Below are positions 54,215-62,675 of a DNA stretch of 64,000 nucleotides, piece by piece. How positions within the stretch are numbered: position 1 is the first letter of the stretch; the number at the start of each line of letters is the position of its first letter. The position numbers and the translations under genes were made by a program. Where the stretch lies: assembly GCA_036336715.1 (NCBI GenBank), contig JAYZFP010000023.1, forward strand, positions 12,713 through 76,712, in the 5' to 3' direction. The DNA comes from JABAAE01 sp036336715. Lineage in GTDB: Bacteria > Planctomycetota > Planctomycetia > Pirellulales > Pirellulaceae. The notes beneath the pieces are model-generated. The model worked only from the letters and a program-made list of their open reading frames with translations, did not search any database and had not been told where the DNA came from.

Positions 54215-55564
54215 CTATTTTCCACCGGGCGCGACATTCTGCTGGTAACGCTGCTGGTTATCCAGTTGCGATTGAACGGCCCGCATCGCTTTCCGCCCGG
54301 TGTTCAGCTGATTGGATTTGATCTGATCCAGCTGGGAGTTGTTAAGCCGGTAATACGTCTCGAGCTTCTTGCTGCCCAGCTTGACGGAATTATCCCTTAA
54401 CCACTTTCCGTTGGCGTCAAGACACTGGATGCATTCCTTGAGGTTCCCCTTGTCAAGGTAGGCGGTAGCCAGTTTGTTCTGCTCGTTGGCGACCATGGCG
54501 ACAACGTCCTCCAGAACGGGCTTGTTGATGGTCAAATCGACCTGCTTGGCAGAATCGCAGTATTCAATCCTCGCTTTACCGGTCAGGTGATCCTCGGCGC
54601 CGGAACTCATGTTGCGGTAGCGAACGGAGACGGTTCCCAGGTCGAGCTTCTGACTGTTCTCCCCAACCGGGATTTCCAGTTCAGCGAGAATAAAACGGCT
54701 CTGTTTGCTGTAAATCTGCGCCAGGCGTGTGACAATTTTCTGGCCATTGATATCCGCCTCGTTCCCCAGCACGCGGACAGGCCGAATGCCCTCGGGAACC
54801 TCGAACGAAATTTTGACATCCTGGGCGACCACCGACATCACATCATCAAACTCCTTGTTGAAGATGTCCGCCAGTTCGGAAGCGTTTTCAATAAAAACAT
54901 GATTGCCACCACTCTTGAGAGCGAGCTTCATCATCAGGTCCTCGTTGTAACCCAGTCCCAGCCCGAGGGTGGAAACCGAAATCCGCTCTTTCATCAGGGA
55001 AGCCCCCAGTTTTCCCAACGCTCCAGGTGATGCCGGTCCCACGTTGGCCAGACCGTCGGACAGCAGGATGATCCTGTTTACCCGCTCTTCGTCAATGAAC
55101 TTGCGAACCTCTGCTGCACCCTTGCTGACCCCGGCGAACAGGGCGGTGTTGCCACCGATCCGAATGGAAGCGATCTTCTGTCGGATGGCGGCCTTGTCCG
55201 TGGCCTTGGTCGCTGGAACGAGCACATTGACGCTGGAGTCGTAGGTGATGACACTGACGATGTCCTGGGCTTCGAGGCGGTCGATGGCCTGCATGGCTGC
55301 CTGTTTCGCCTTTTTGATTTTTTCACCCTGCATGGAACCGGAGCGGTCCAACACGATCGCCACGTTAACTGGCGCCCGCTTTTTTTCCTGTTCCATCCGG
55401 AAACCGGTCAATCCCACCCGGACCCAGACATTCTGCTTTTTATCGCCCACCTGTACCTTGGCGTAAGGTGATCCAACATCCAACCGGACCTGATCCGCAA
55501 CGGAAAGACCACTGCCGCAAAGCACCAGGGTCAACAAGAATAGGGTTTGAAAAGATTTCATCAT
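54215..55564 (-). CDS. secreted VWA-domain protein
   Basis: I start at ATG 55564 (MMKSFQTLFLL), which has a GGAG ribosome site 6 nt upstream; ATG 55576 is less good. The 449-aa protein has a signal peptide (to about LSVADQ) and a von Willebrand A domain of about 65-250 with an intact MIDAS metal site: D-R-S-G-S-M, T in GGNTALF and D in LLSDGLAN. A beta-sandwich and a helical C-terminal region with Gln/Asn-rich end (QLDNQQRYQQNVAPGGK) follow. Such proteins (batA/YfbK-like) bind protein partners outside the cytoplasm in a metal-dependent way. The gene is isolated, with its own terminator. Confidence 0.87.
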   Translation of the reverse strand: MMKSFQTLFLLTLVLCGSGLSVADQVRLDVGSPYAKVQVGDKKQNVWVRVGLTGFRMEQEKKRAPVNVAIVLDRSGSMQGEKIKKAKQAAMQAIDRLEAQDIVSVITYDSSVNVLVPATKATDKAAIRQKIASIRIGGNTALFAGVSKGAAEVRKFIDEERVNRIILLSDGLANVGPASPGALGKLGASLMKERISVSTLGLGLGYNEDLMMKLALKSGGNHVFIENASELADIFNKEFDDVMSVVAQDVKISFEVPEGIRPVRVLGNEADINGQKIVTRLAQIYSKQSRFILAELEIPVGENSQKLDLGTVSVRYRNMSSGAEDHLTGKARIEYCDSAKQVDLTINKPVLEDVVAMVANEQNKLATAYLDKGNLKECIQCLDANGKWLRDNSVKLGSKKLETYYRLNNSQLDQIKSNQLNTGRKAMRAVQSQLDNQQRYQQNVAPGGK

Positions 55565-55862
55565 GAGAGACTCCATTGGGTTTCGAAGTCATCCCGGTCC
55601 GATCGACCGCAAGGCATCTGACTCCGAGCCTGATTTGAATTTCAACCTGAGCCAACCTGGCCCACTAAGAACTTTAACGGCTAAACCCCCGATCAGTCGT
55701 CATCCAGTTGTCAGAAGGTTGTAAAAAGATTGTAAACCCGCACAAACGGTGACTGCTGCTGCTAACGGTATGTCCATTGGGAACAGGCGCTCCGGGGCGC
55801 AGATGGACCTTTTCCCAAACACAGCCCCGCCCGATAATCGAACGGCACCTTGCCTCCAGCAA

Positions 55863-56798
55863 ATGGACCATATGGAATACCTGATTTTAAATATCCTGTT
55901 CAGCTCCTGCTTTATCCTCTGCGTGAAGTGGGTCCAGGGCCGTCCCTCGATGGACACGGTGACAGTCGGTGCAGTCAATTACCTGGCGGCGGCGATCTGT
56001 GCCCTGCCAGGATTCCTCAACAGCACCCCGTCCGAACAGGTCGTTCACGCCTGCTGGACGGGAGCCGCCATGGGAGGCTGTTACTTCAGCGCTTTTTTTT
56101 TCCTGCTCTACGCCGTCCACTGGGTCGGAGCCTCCCAGTCTGCTGCCGTGTCCCGCGTTTCACTGGTCGTACCGATTGCAGCGGGCATCTGGCTTTGGGG
56201 TGAACGGCCGGACGGTTTCGAGGTGGCGGGGATCCTGATCGCGTTCATCTCACTGTTCCTGATCGGCCGGACGACCGCGGGGACTCCTCCGGAAAACGGT
56301 AACAACAGCGACCTTCCTGCAGACAGTCCCGTTCCAGCCAACACATCTGGCTGGTCGGCCTTTTTTGTCCTGGGAGCATTCTTCTTGATCTGCGGTGCCT
56401 CCCGCCTGACACAACAGGCCTGCAGCCACCTTTCCGGTGGACCGGTTGATTCTCCCGCTTTTCTGCAATTCGCCTTTTTGGCAGCAGGCATCGCTTCAGC
56501 AATCGTTCTGGCCTGGCGAAAAAAGAAAATCACCGGCAGCGAGACCCTGGTGGGGATGGCCCTGGGTGCAACCAATATCCTGCAAAGTCATTACATCCTC
56601 TGCTCGCTGAATCTTTTTGACGGTTTTCTTGTCTTCACCGTGACCAGTACAGGCGGGCTGATCCTGACCACGATCATCGCCGTTTTCTACTTTCGGGAAC
56701 GGTTGAGCTGGCAAAGCTGGCTGGCAATCGGGTTGTCTACGGTCGCGATCGTTTTTCTTCAGGTTCCGTTCGCAGAATTGTGTTTTGGTGGTTCTTGA
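55863..56798 (+). CDS. EamA/DMT-superfamily transporter-like membrane protein
   Basis: I start at ATG 55863 (MDHMEYLILNILF); the 38 extra upstream codons are polar and not signal-like. The 311-aa product has about ten hydrophobic helices arranged in two halves with similar order. A polar loop rich in Asn/Asp/Pro separates the halves (TPPENGNNSDLPADSPVPANTSGW). The second half includes FRERLSWQSWLAIGLSTVAIVFLQV, as in EamA transporters. Such proteins export metabolites such as amino acids or nucleosides, but the substrate here is unknown. It is divergent from the VWA gene. Confidence 0.75.
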   Translation: MDHMEYLILNILFSSCFILCVKWVQGRPSMDTVTVGAVNYLAAAICALPGFLNSTPSEQVVHACWTGAAMGGCYFSAFFFLLYAVHWVGASQSAAVSRVSLVVPIAAGIWLWGERPDGFEVAGILIAFISLFLIGRTTAGTPPENGNNSDLPADSPVPANTSGWSAFFVLGAFFLICGASRLTQQACSHLSGGPVDSPAFLQFAFLAAGIASAIVLAWRKKKITGSETLVGMALGATNILQSHYILCSLNLFDGFLVFTVTSTGGLILTTIIAVFYFRERLSWQSWLAIGLSTVAIVFLQVPFAELCFGGS

Positions 56799-57009
56799 GT
56801 TGATCCAGGTCGCCCTTGTTCCGACCGCGATCCGGCCACCCATTTCAGCTAATCACTACAAACTGCCAGGACAAGGACCCCACAAGTAACGATATTCGCG
56901 GTTGTACTCATTTTTTGGGGGCAAAAGGCCGAATGGAACTGATAGGGAGTCGAGGCTCTTCCTGTTCCAGTTTTGTTCCATCGCATCGCTTCAAATCAAA
57001 GGATCTGAA

Positions 57010-57573
57010 ATGAGTCGAACCGTTTTATCCCTCATCGGAGTCCTGTTTATTTCAGCCACCGCGTTGGGACAGGAATTCGTGGTTCCGCAAAACAAAACCT
57101 TCCAGGCCAATCGGGCAGCCTTCCAGCCACCCCGGCCCGCCCAATTCAAAACGGTTTCCCAACAGGAGCCAGAACCCCCGGCGCCTGCCTCCATCCAGCC
57201 TTCCATCCTGGTTCCGCAAAAAAATCTGACCACGGGGCAAGCCCCGGTCGACCGGGAACCATCGGTCGAATTGCCCGCTCCAAGACCGCCTGTCCAGACG
57301 GAGTTGAAGGAGGATCGGTCGGTCTACCGCCGAACGCCTCAGAACACGCCCGGAATCAGCGACCACCGGGTCGAGGTAGCGCGGGAACTCGCCCGTTCGC
57401 GCCGCATGCGAATGGAAGCGAAAAAGTGGTATGGAATTGACTCGGCACGGCCCACGGTCGTTCCGCAGGGACACCTGCCCACCTACTCCGCCTATTACAA
57501 CGGCGTCTTTTCGCGACCCGGCTACCGACAAAACGCTTCCCGGTTTTATTTCCACGTTCCGGTAGCCCGCTGA
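57010..57573 (+). CDS. proline-rich secreted protein of unknown function
   Basis: The ATG at 57010 gives a 187-aa product with a clean signal peptide (MSRTVLSLIGVLFISATALG, cleavage near GQEF). The mature part is low-complexity and Pro/Gln-rich (QPPRPAQFKTVSQQEPEPPAPAS, then PVDREPSVELPAPRPPVQ), followed by a basic helix-forming segment (RVEVARELARSRRMRMEAKKWYG) and a Tyr/Arg-rich end (PTYSAYYNGVFSRPGYRQNASRFYFHVPVAR). No family was recognised. The Tyr/Arg-rich end and Pro-rich body suggest a surface or matrix protein. A terminator follows 30 nt after the stop, so it is probably monocistronic. Confidence 0.65.
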   Translation: MSRTVLSLIGVLFISATALGQEFVVPQNKTFQANRAAFQPPRPAQFKTVSQQEPEPPAPASIQPSILVPQKNLTTGQAPVDREPSVELPAPRPPVQTELKEDRSVYRRTPQNTPGISDHRVEVARELARSRRMRMEAKKWYGIDSARPTVVPQGHLPTYSAYYNGVFSRPGYRQNASRFYFHVPVAR

Positions 57574-57602
57574 ACCGGTTGCCAACACCCTGAACCTGAA
57601 GC

Positions 57603-57629
57603 ACGGCGGTCCCGGGATCGCCGTTTTTT
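57603..57629 (+). terminator. intrinsic terminator after the Pro-rich protein
   Basis: ACGGCG (57603-57608) pairs with CGCCGT (57619-57624) over a 10-nt loop, followed by a T run (57624-57629). Confidence 0.75.
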
Positions 57630-58302
57630 GTGCGCTGAACCAAGGTCACATTTCTCCTGCCCAACCACTCCCCGGCAGAGAAACGGCAAACCCGCCGAAT
57701 GCCAACTCCTCTCCCCCTCATTCCGGACTGAGCCTCTTCATGCCGACCGGTCCCTGGAAAGCTTCAGGTACATCGAGAAAGCATCCGCCGACAATCCCGG
57801 GCGACTTTTCGCGCCCACGCCACATCCTCACGCAAAAGCTCGGATCATCAAAACCGCCAAACTCCAGTCATTCGGTAATCTCGAAGACGCTCCACCGTGA
57901 TTCCGACTGTACAATCCCCTCGCTTTTCAGCCCAACAAAAGCGGTCGTTGTTTCGCCGGGTGCCGCTGTTTGGCACCCGGGTCCCCAAAGGTCCTGCCTG
58001 ACAAATCGCAAAAAAACCGGTGATTGATTCGAATGACCTCTCATCCTTGAGAGACAAAAGATTTCCATACACCTAGGGAGTGACCCATTTCCATTGGGAC
58101 CAGGATTACAAAACCGGCCACCATCCGGACCCCGTGGCAGGGAGGATGGCATACCAGGAGGAATGGCAAAGTGGGGCATTTCGGTCCTTTCGATGCCCAG
58201 GAATACTTTGTAAAATCAGGAGCTTGTTTTCAGGGATGGTCCAACTTTCTGCGATCTAACCAGGTGGACGCAGTGCCGATTTCTTTTTTTTGTTAGCGTT
58301 TC
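57630..58302. other. intergenic region before btaA, no gene seen
   Basis: Frames on both strands over this region give Pro/Arg/Ser-rich, unstructured translations without any motif and are probably non-coding. No tandem repeat, RNA gene or strong promoter was recognised. The long spacer leaves room for regulatory elements of the btaA operon, which might respond to phosphate, but I could not find a Pho-box-like direct repeat. Confidence 0.35.
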
Positions 58303-59487
58303 ATGGTTTTAGAATGGATCAGTCGCCGTGTTTTCAACACGGTCCACCGAAACAATCTTGTCTACAACACCTGTTGGGAAGATCCTCGACTGGACCGTGT
58401 CGCCCTCGAACTGGGCGCCGATGACAATGTACTGGTCATCACTTCTGCGGGGTGCAACGCCCTCGACTACGCCCTCACCGGCCCCAACCATGTTTACGCG
58501 GTCGACATGAACCCACGTCAGAACGCGCTGCTGGAACTCAAGATTTCAGCAATCCGGAACCTCGACTATGAGGATTTTTTCCGGATGTTCGGCGAGGGAA
58601 AATACAAGGGTGTCCGTGAGGTCTACCGCGACAAGCTGAGAAATGATCTGAGCGACTGGTCGCAGAAATTCTGGGACAAGAAGATCTTTTTTTTCGACAG
58701 CCGTCGGTCCTTTTATTTTCGTGGAACGAGCGGCACGTTTGCCCGCATGATCAATTTTTATATCGACCGGATCATCCACTCCCGAAAAGCGGTCATGGAT
58801 CTTCTGGAGGCTGGCACGCTGGAAGAGCAACAGGAGATCTGGAACCGGGAGATCAAGCAGAAATTCTGGAAAGGTTTGATCAAGTTTGCGATGGGCCGCG
58901 ATGCGACCCTCTCCATGCTGGGAGTCCCCAAGGCTCAGCGACGACAGATCGACAAGCAGTACGACGGTGGAATTGTCAAATTCGTGGAAGACTGCCTCGA
59001 CAATGTCTTCACCAAGGTACCGATTCACGACAACTACTTCTGGCGGGTATACCTGACCGGCTGTTACACACCGGAATGTGGTCCCGAATACGTCAAGGCG
59101 GAAAACTTTGAAAAGCTGAAAGGTGGACTGGCCGATCGCATCAGCTGCCATACCGATTCGGTGCAGGGTTTTCTTGAAAAACACGATGGGCAGATTTCGC
59201 GTTACGTCCTGCTCGATCACATGGACTGGCTGAGCGACAAGTTCTTTCCATTGTTGGAATCCGAATGGCAGGCCATCGTTGAAAAAGCGGCGCCCCGATC
59301 AAGAATCATCTGGCGAAGCGGGGGAATCGAAACCGATTTCATCGAGCATGTCACGATCCAGAAAGATGGCGAAGAGCAGAAGATCAATGAGTCCCTGACC
59401 TATCATCCCGAACTGGCTGCGGAACTCCACCAGAAGGACCGGGTGCATACCTATGCCAGCTTCTACATCGCCGACCTGTCCGCATAA
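58303..59487 (+). CDS. btaA: BtaA, diacylglycerol 3-amino-3-carboxypropyltransferase
   Basis: BtaA (DUF3419) moves the 3-amino-3-carboxypropyl group of S-adenosylmethionine onto diacylglycerol, the first step of betaine lipid (DGTS) synthesis. The 394-aa product fits the family: RVFNTVHRNNLVYNTCWEDPRLDRVAL, the SAM motif VLVITSAGCNALDYAL, strand-2 acid in YAVDMNPRQNALLELK, FRGTSGTFARMINFYID and the C-terminal LLDHMDWLS and RIIWRSGG. The gene is the first of a three-gene run; btaB begins 17 nt after its stop. Betaine lipids replace phospholipids when phosphate is short in other bacteria, so such regulation is likely but unseen here. Confidence 0.92.
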   Translation: MVLEWISRRVFNTVHRNNLVYNTCWEDPRLDRVALELGADDNVLVITSAGCNALDYALTGPNHVYAVDMNPRQNALLELKISAIRNLDYEDFFRMFGEGKYKGVREVYRDKLRNDLSDWSQKFWDKKIFFFDSRRSFYFRGTSGTFARMINFYIDRIIHSRKAVMDLLEAGTLEEQQEIWNREIKQKFWKGLIKFAMGRDATLSMLGVPKAQRRQIDKQYDGGIVKFVEDCLDNVFTKVPIHDNYFWRVYLTGCYTPECGPEYVKAENFEKLKGGLADRISCHTDSVQGFLEKHDGQISRYVLLDHMDWLSDKFFPLLESEWQAIVEKAAPRSRIIWRSGGIETDFIEHVTIQKDGEEQKINESLTYHPELAAELHQKDRVHTYASFYIADLSA

Positions 59488-59504
59488 TTTCTGGTTTGAC
59501 TGTC

Positions 59505-60293
59505 ATGGGTTTGTTTTCCGACCTCAAAGTCCTCTATCACCTTGCCCTGAAACCTGTGCGTGGCAAAAGTCATGCCGAGCGGATGGAAAATTTTTATGGT
59601 GGCCAGGCAGAGGCCTACGATGATTTTCGCAAGCGTCTGCTGAAGGGACGCCAAGACCTGCTGGAGATGATCGAAACGCCCCAGGACGGGGTGTGGGTCG
59701 ATATGGGGGGTGGAACCGGTTCCAACATCGCCCTGCTGGAAGATCGCGTTAAGCAGATGAAGCAGGTTTATGTTGTGGACCTGGCTTCGTCCCTGCTGGA
59801 GGTCGCGGAGAAACGATTTGACGAAAAAGGCTGGAAACACGTCAAGGCGGTGGAAGCGGATGCAACGCAGTTCACGCCGGATGAGGGCTACGCCGACGTG
59901 GTCACCTTTTCCTACTCGTTGACCATGATTCCCGACTGGTTTGCCGCCATGGAAAACGCGTTGAGGATCCTGAAGCCGGGTGGCGTGATTGGTGTCGTCG
60001 ATTTTTTTGTCTCACGAAAATATCCGGCCGAAGGATTAAAACGGCACGGTTGGTTCACCCGGTCTTTCTGGCCTGTCTGGTTTGCCGGTGACAATGTTTT
60101 CCCTTCCCCCGACCATGTCCCCTTCCTGCGACGGCATTTCGAGCCACAAGAATACGAAGAGCGCAAGTGCAAGATCCCGTACATTCCTTTTCTGCGCATG
60201 CCCTATTATGTGTTCGTCGGGCAAAAAGCCGACCCGTCCCAGGTTGAGGCTTCCGACGGAGAAGACTCAGCCAACCAGGCGGCCACTCCCTGA
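59505..60293 (+). CDS. btaB: BtaB-like SAM-dependent N-methyltransferase
   Basis: I use the ATG at 59505 (MGLFSDLKVLYHL) instead of the TTG at 59496. The 262-aa class I methyltransferase has motif I in VWVDMGGGTGSNIALLE (about 62-78), strand-2 acid in YVVDLASSLLEVAEKR, DVVTFSYSLTMIPDW (motif for strand 4) and LKPGGVIGVVDFFVSRK. Its position directly after btaA identifies it as the enzyme that trimethylates the homoserine head group to DGTS. The C-terminal tail is acidic (QVEASDGEDSANQAATP). A molybdopterin-binding protein gene starts 11 nt later. Confidence 0.88.
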   Translation: MGLFSDLKVLYHLALKPVRGKSHAERMENFYGGQAEAYDDFRKRLLKGRQDLLEMIETPQDGVWVDMGGGTGSNIALLEDRVKQMKQVYVVDLASSLLEVAEKRFDEKGWKHVKAVEADATQFTPDEGYADVVTFSYSLTMIPDWFAAMENALRILKPGGVIGVVDFFVSRKYPAEGLKRHGWFTRSFWPVWFAGDNVFPSPDHVPFLRRHFEPQEYEERKCKIPYIPFLRMPYYVFVGQKADPSQVEASDGEDSANQAATP

Positions 60294-60304
60294 GATCGAG
60301 AGCC

Positions 60305-60952
60305 ATGGAAGATCCCAAATACCAGACGGGGGAACCGGTTTCTCCCGCCGAACTTTCCGATCCGGAAATCATCATCAGCAGTGACACCCGCCGCGAAGAA
60401 CGCATACCGCCGGGTCAGTCACGAACCCGTAAATGGCCGGTGCTCGACGCCCATGGTACACCGGTCGTGGATCCGGCTCGCTGGGAACTGAGAGTCTTCG
60501 GCCAGGTTGAACGGGAATACACCCTGAATCTCGCGCAATTTGCCGAACTGCCACGGGTGCGGGTATTTTCCGACTTTCACTGCGTGACCCAGTGGTCCCG
60601 CCTCGGCAATGTCTGGGAGGGGGTTTCGACCCGTTACCTGCTGGAAAAAGCGGGCATGCTGTCCCATGCAAAATTCGTGATCTGTCACGGGTACGATCAG
60701 GGTTGGACGACCAATCTTCCGCTGGACGATTTTCTTGCCGAAGATGCCCTGCTTGCCGATACCCACGACGGACAGCCCATTGCTGCCGATCATGGGGGTC
60801 CGGTCCGCGGCATGGTCCCCAAGCTCTATGCCTGGAAAAGTGCAAAGTGGATTTGCGGTATCGAGTTAACCGAAAAGGACCGTCCAGGCTACTGGGAGAG
60901 GGGTGGATACCACAACCATGGAGATCCCTGGCTGGAAGAGCGATTTGGCTAG
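60305..60952 (+). CDS. sulfite-oxidase-family molybdopterin-binding oxidoreductase
   Basis: The 215-aa protein consists of the oxidoreductase molybdopterin-binding domain (SUOX/YedY fold). The Mo ligand is C93 in SDFHCVTQWSRLGNVW. Other family segments are WELRVFGQVE, FVICHGYDQGWTTNLPLDDFL and GGPVRGMVPKLYAWKSAKWICGIEL. It has no Tat or Sec signal and no membrane helix, so it is a cytoplasmic, single-domain version without the dimerisation or haem domains of full sulfite oxidase. It lies 11 nt after btaB in the same direction, so it is in the betaine-lipid operon. The substrate is unknown; oxidation or reduction of a sulfur- or nitrogen-containing compound is only the family expectation. Confidence 0.88.
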   Translation: MEDPKYQTGEPVSPAELSDPEIIISSDTRREERIPPGQSRTRKWPVLDAHGTPVVDPARWELRVFGQVEREYTLNLAQFAELPRVRVFSDFHCVTQWSRLGNVWEGVSTRYLLEKAGMLSHAKFVICHGYDQGWTTNLPLDDFLAEDALLADTHDGQPIAADHGGPVRGMVPKLYAWKSAKWICGIELTEKDRPGYWERGGYHNHGDPWLEERFG

Positions 60953-61028
60953 GAGAGACGGATCCTGTGGCGGTTGCCTGCCGGCATCGACAGTCAATCG
61001 CCGGAAGACTCGATAGAATGCTCTTCTG

Positions 61029-62000
61029 TCAATTGTACTCAGCGTGACAATTCTGGCAGCTCTGATCGATCATGCCGGCGCCCTTGGTGGCCATCGACTG
61101 ATCCTTGGAACCGGCCGAGTTGATAATCATCAGGGCCCCGTCACGGAGTGAGTCGCAAAATTCGGCGTAGTCATCGTTGTCCGCATTTTCCATCGACTCC
61201 TTTTTGAGGACTTCACCAATCACGGCCATAACGGCAGCTTCGTGCATCAACTTTTCAAAGTTGTCCTTGTAATCCTTTTCCGATGCCACCCAAGGCTTGA
61301 TCCTTTCGCGGTAGGAAAGTTTCAGCCGTTTCATCAGCTCGGAAACATCAGCCACCGATGCCCATTCAAAATCCTCGCTTGGTTTGACAGCGGGCGTGTA
61401 GGGAGCACCACTCAAGATCTGCTGCAGATCCTCTTTTCGGTTTTTAGCCTGCTGGTAAGCTTGGGTGGAAGTGGTGGCTGCACTCTGAGCACACTGGGCA
61501 AAGGAATCCCGAGCCCCGGCAGCAATCTCTTTCCATTTCACATCGCCGTCAAATTCAGCGATCACAGCGAACATGACCGCGATCATGGAGGAAGTCTGTC
61601 GAACTTCACGATTCCCGCCACTCTTGAATTTCCCGGGAGAGGTGACGTGTTGAGTCATTGAAGTACTGAGCGATTTCAGCTCCGCCTGCACGATCTCACC
61701 GCTGATCACCTTGGACCAGCCGCTGCCGGCGCTGCTGGCCGATCCGGCTGCCGAATTGCCGCCGCCGCTCGGGGCGGCGGCCTTTTTGGCCTGCGATACC
61801 TGTTCCGGGGTGGCTGGTGCGGGTCGCTCTCCGACCAACGCCTCCTTGAAGACGTTGCCATAGTAGTCGCCATCTTTTGATTCGATTCGTGGTCGCTTGA
61901 CCCGCTTGCCCAGTTTTTTTTCCTGCTGAATCAGGGGCAGCGCGAACGCAATCTGCGAAACAACAAAAACAGTGCAGAAAATCAGAATGGCTTTTTTCAT
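61029..62000 (-). CDS. secreted protein with C-terminal CxxCH haem motif
   Basis: The 323-aa product has a signal peptide (MKKAILIFCTVFVVSQIAFA), a Lys-rich stretch, a Gly/Ser/Ala-rich linker (about 75-95, APSGGGNSAAGSASSAGSG) and a mostly helical body. One CxxCH motif lies near the end (SCQNCHAEYN, about residues 314-323). Helix-bundle cytochrome c' proteins carry their haem motif near the C-terminus, so a cytochrome c'-like fold is possible. The body has several D/E-rich helices (WKEIAAGARDSFAQCAQSA). No paralogue is visible in this window. It converges with the molybdopterin oxidoreductase gene. Confidence 0.7.
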   Translation of the reverse strand: MKKAILIFCTVFVVSQIAFALPLIQQEKKLGKRVKRPRIESKDGDYYGNVFKEALVGERPAPATPEQVSQAKKAAAPSGGGNSAAGSASSAGSGWSKVISGEIVQAELKSLSTSMTQHVTSPGKFKSGGNREVRQTSSMIAVMFAVIAEFDGDVKWKEIAAGARDSFAQCAQSAATTSTQAYQQAKNRKEDLQQILSGAPYTPAVKPSEDFEWASVADVSELMKRLKLSYRERIKPWVASEKDYKDNFEKLMHEAAVMAVIGEVLKKESMENADNDDYAEFCDSLRDGALMIINSAGSKDQSMATKGAGMIDQSCQNCHAEYN

Positions 62001-62349
62001 TTCAAATACCGTGGACCTTGATAGTCTGAAAACGGATGGATCAGCACGAGGTACTCTTCTTTTGTTCCTCTATTTTAGCTGTTTTTTTGCCGGGCTGGCA
62101 ATTTCACCCCATACCCACAGCTCCTCAACCCCGGAATCACCGGTTTCGTCGTGTCACTGGCAGCAGTGGCAACGATAATTCGGGCAAAAAAAGGACCCGA
62201 GGGGATCAGGCCCGGCGTTCGAAAATCACTCCTGGTTGAATCACGCTGCGATCTGAAAAATCTGGTTTCCAGACCCCTGCACCTCCGGGCACGGAAAAAG
62301 CCGAGGCCTTTGGATACCCGGGCCTGCGAGACTGAATACTGTGCACTCT

Positions 62350-62375
62350 CTTGACTGATTATCTTGACTGATTAC
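62350..62375. repeat. 13-bp tandem repeat, 2 copies
   Basis: CTTGACTGATTAT at 62350-62362 and CTTGACTGATTAC at 62363-62375, in an intergenic region. The second copy contains the stop of the possible gene remnant. Confidence 0.75.
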
Positions 62376-62563
62376 CTTGCCTCGATTTTCTGCTGGAGCT
62401 CGGAACTGCCATTATCCTTCACGAAAGTCGGCAGTGGCAGACCGCAATCAAAAAGTCCGGAGATAGCCAGATGACCTTTGGCATGCTCCGAGGTGAAACT
62501 GCCCCGACCTTTGAGTTCATTTTTCCGAAAAAACCGGTCAGCAGGGGGGATATGAAAGATTGA
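62372..62563 (-). pseudogene. possible coding remnant without start codon
   Basis: On the minus strand the frame from 62563 down to the TAA at 62374-62372 is open for 63 codons and reads like ordinary protein (for example NELKGRGSFTSEHAKGHLAI and LPLPTFVKDNGSSELQQKIE). No ATG, GTG or TTG precedes the protein-like part, and a stop bounds it upstream. It may be the end of a decayed gene. I do not recognise the family. A chance open frame is the alternative. Confidence 0.3.
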
Positions 62564-62675
62564 TCATGGATAAACTAGGTGGTCACCCATCGTCCATCGA
62601 TTCCGCCGGGATCATTCCAATAGTCATTACGGACAGCACCTTCAATTGTTTCAACAAGTTCACGGGGAGCATCTC

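Larger units (their letters stand above)
62001..62675. other. intergenic region with repeat and a possible gene remnant
   Basis: This 675-bp region separates divergent genes. It holds a 13-bp duplication (62350-62375) and a minus-strand 63-codon open stretch without start codon (62372-62563), listed separately. A purine-rich GGGGAG ribosome site (62664-62669) belongs to the next gene. I could not place promoters. Confidence 0.4.

Noticed and set aside
57868..58179. 103-aa minus-strand frame before btaA
   Set aside because: Low-complexity Gly/Pro/Arg/Ser translation with no motif; competing frames overlap on both strands.
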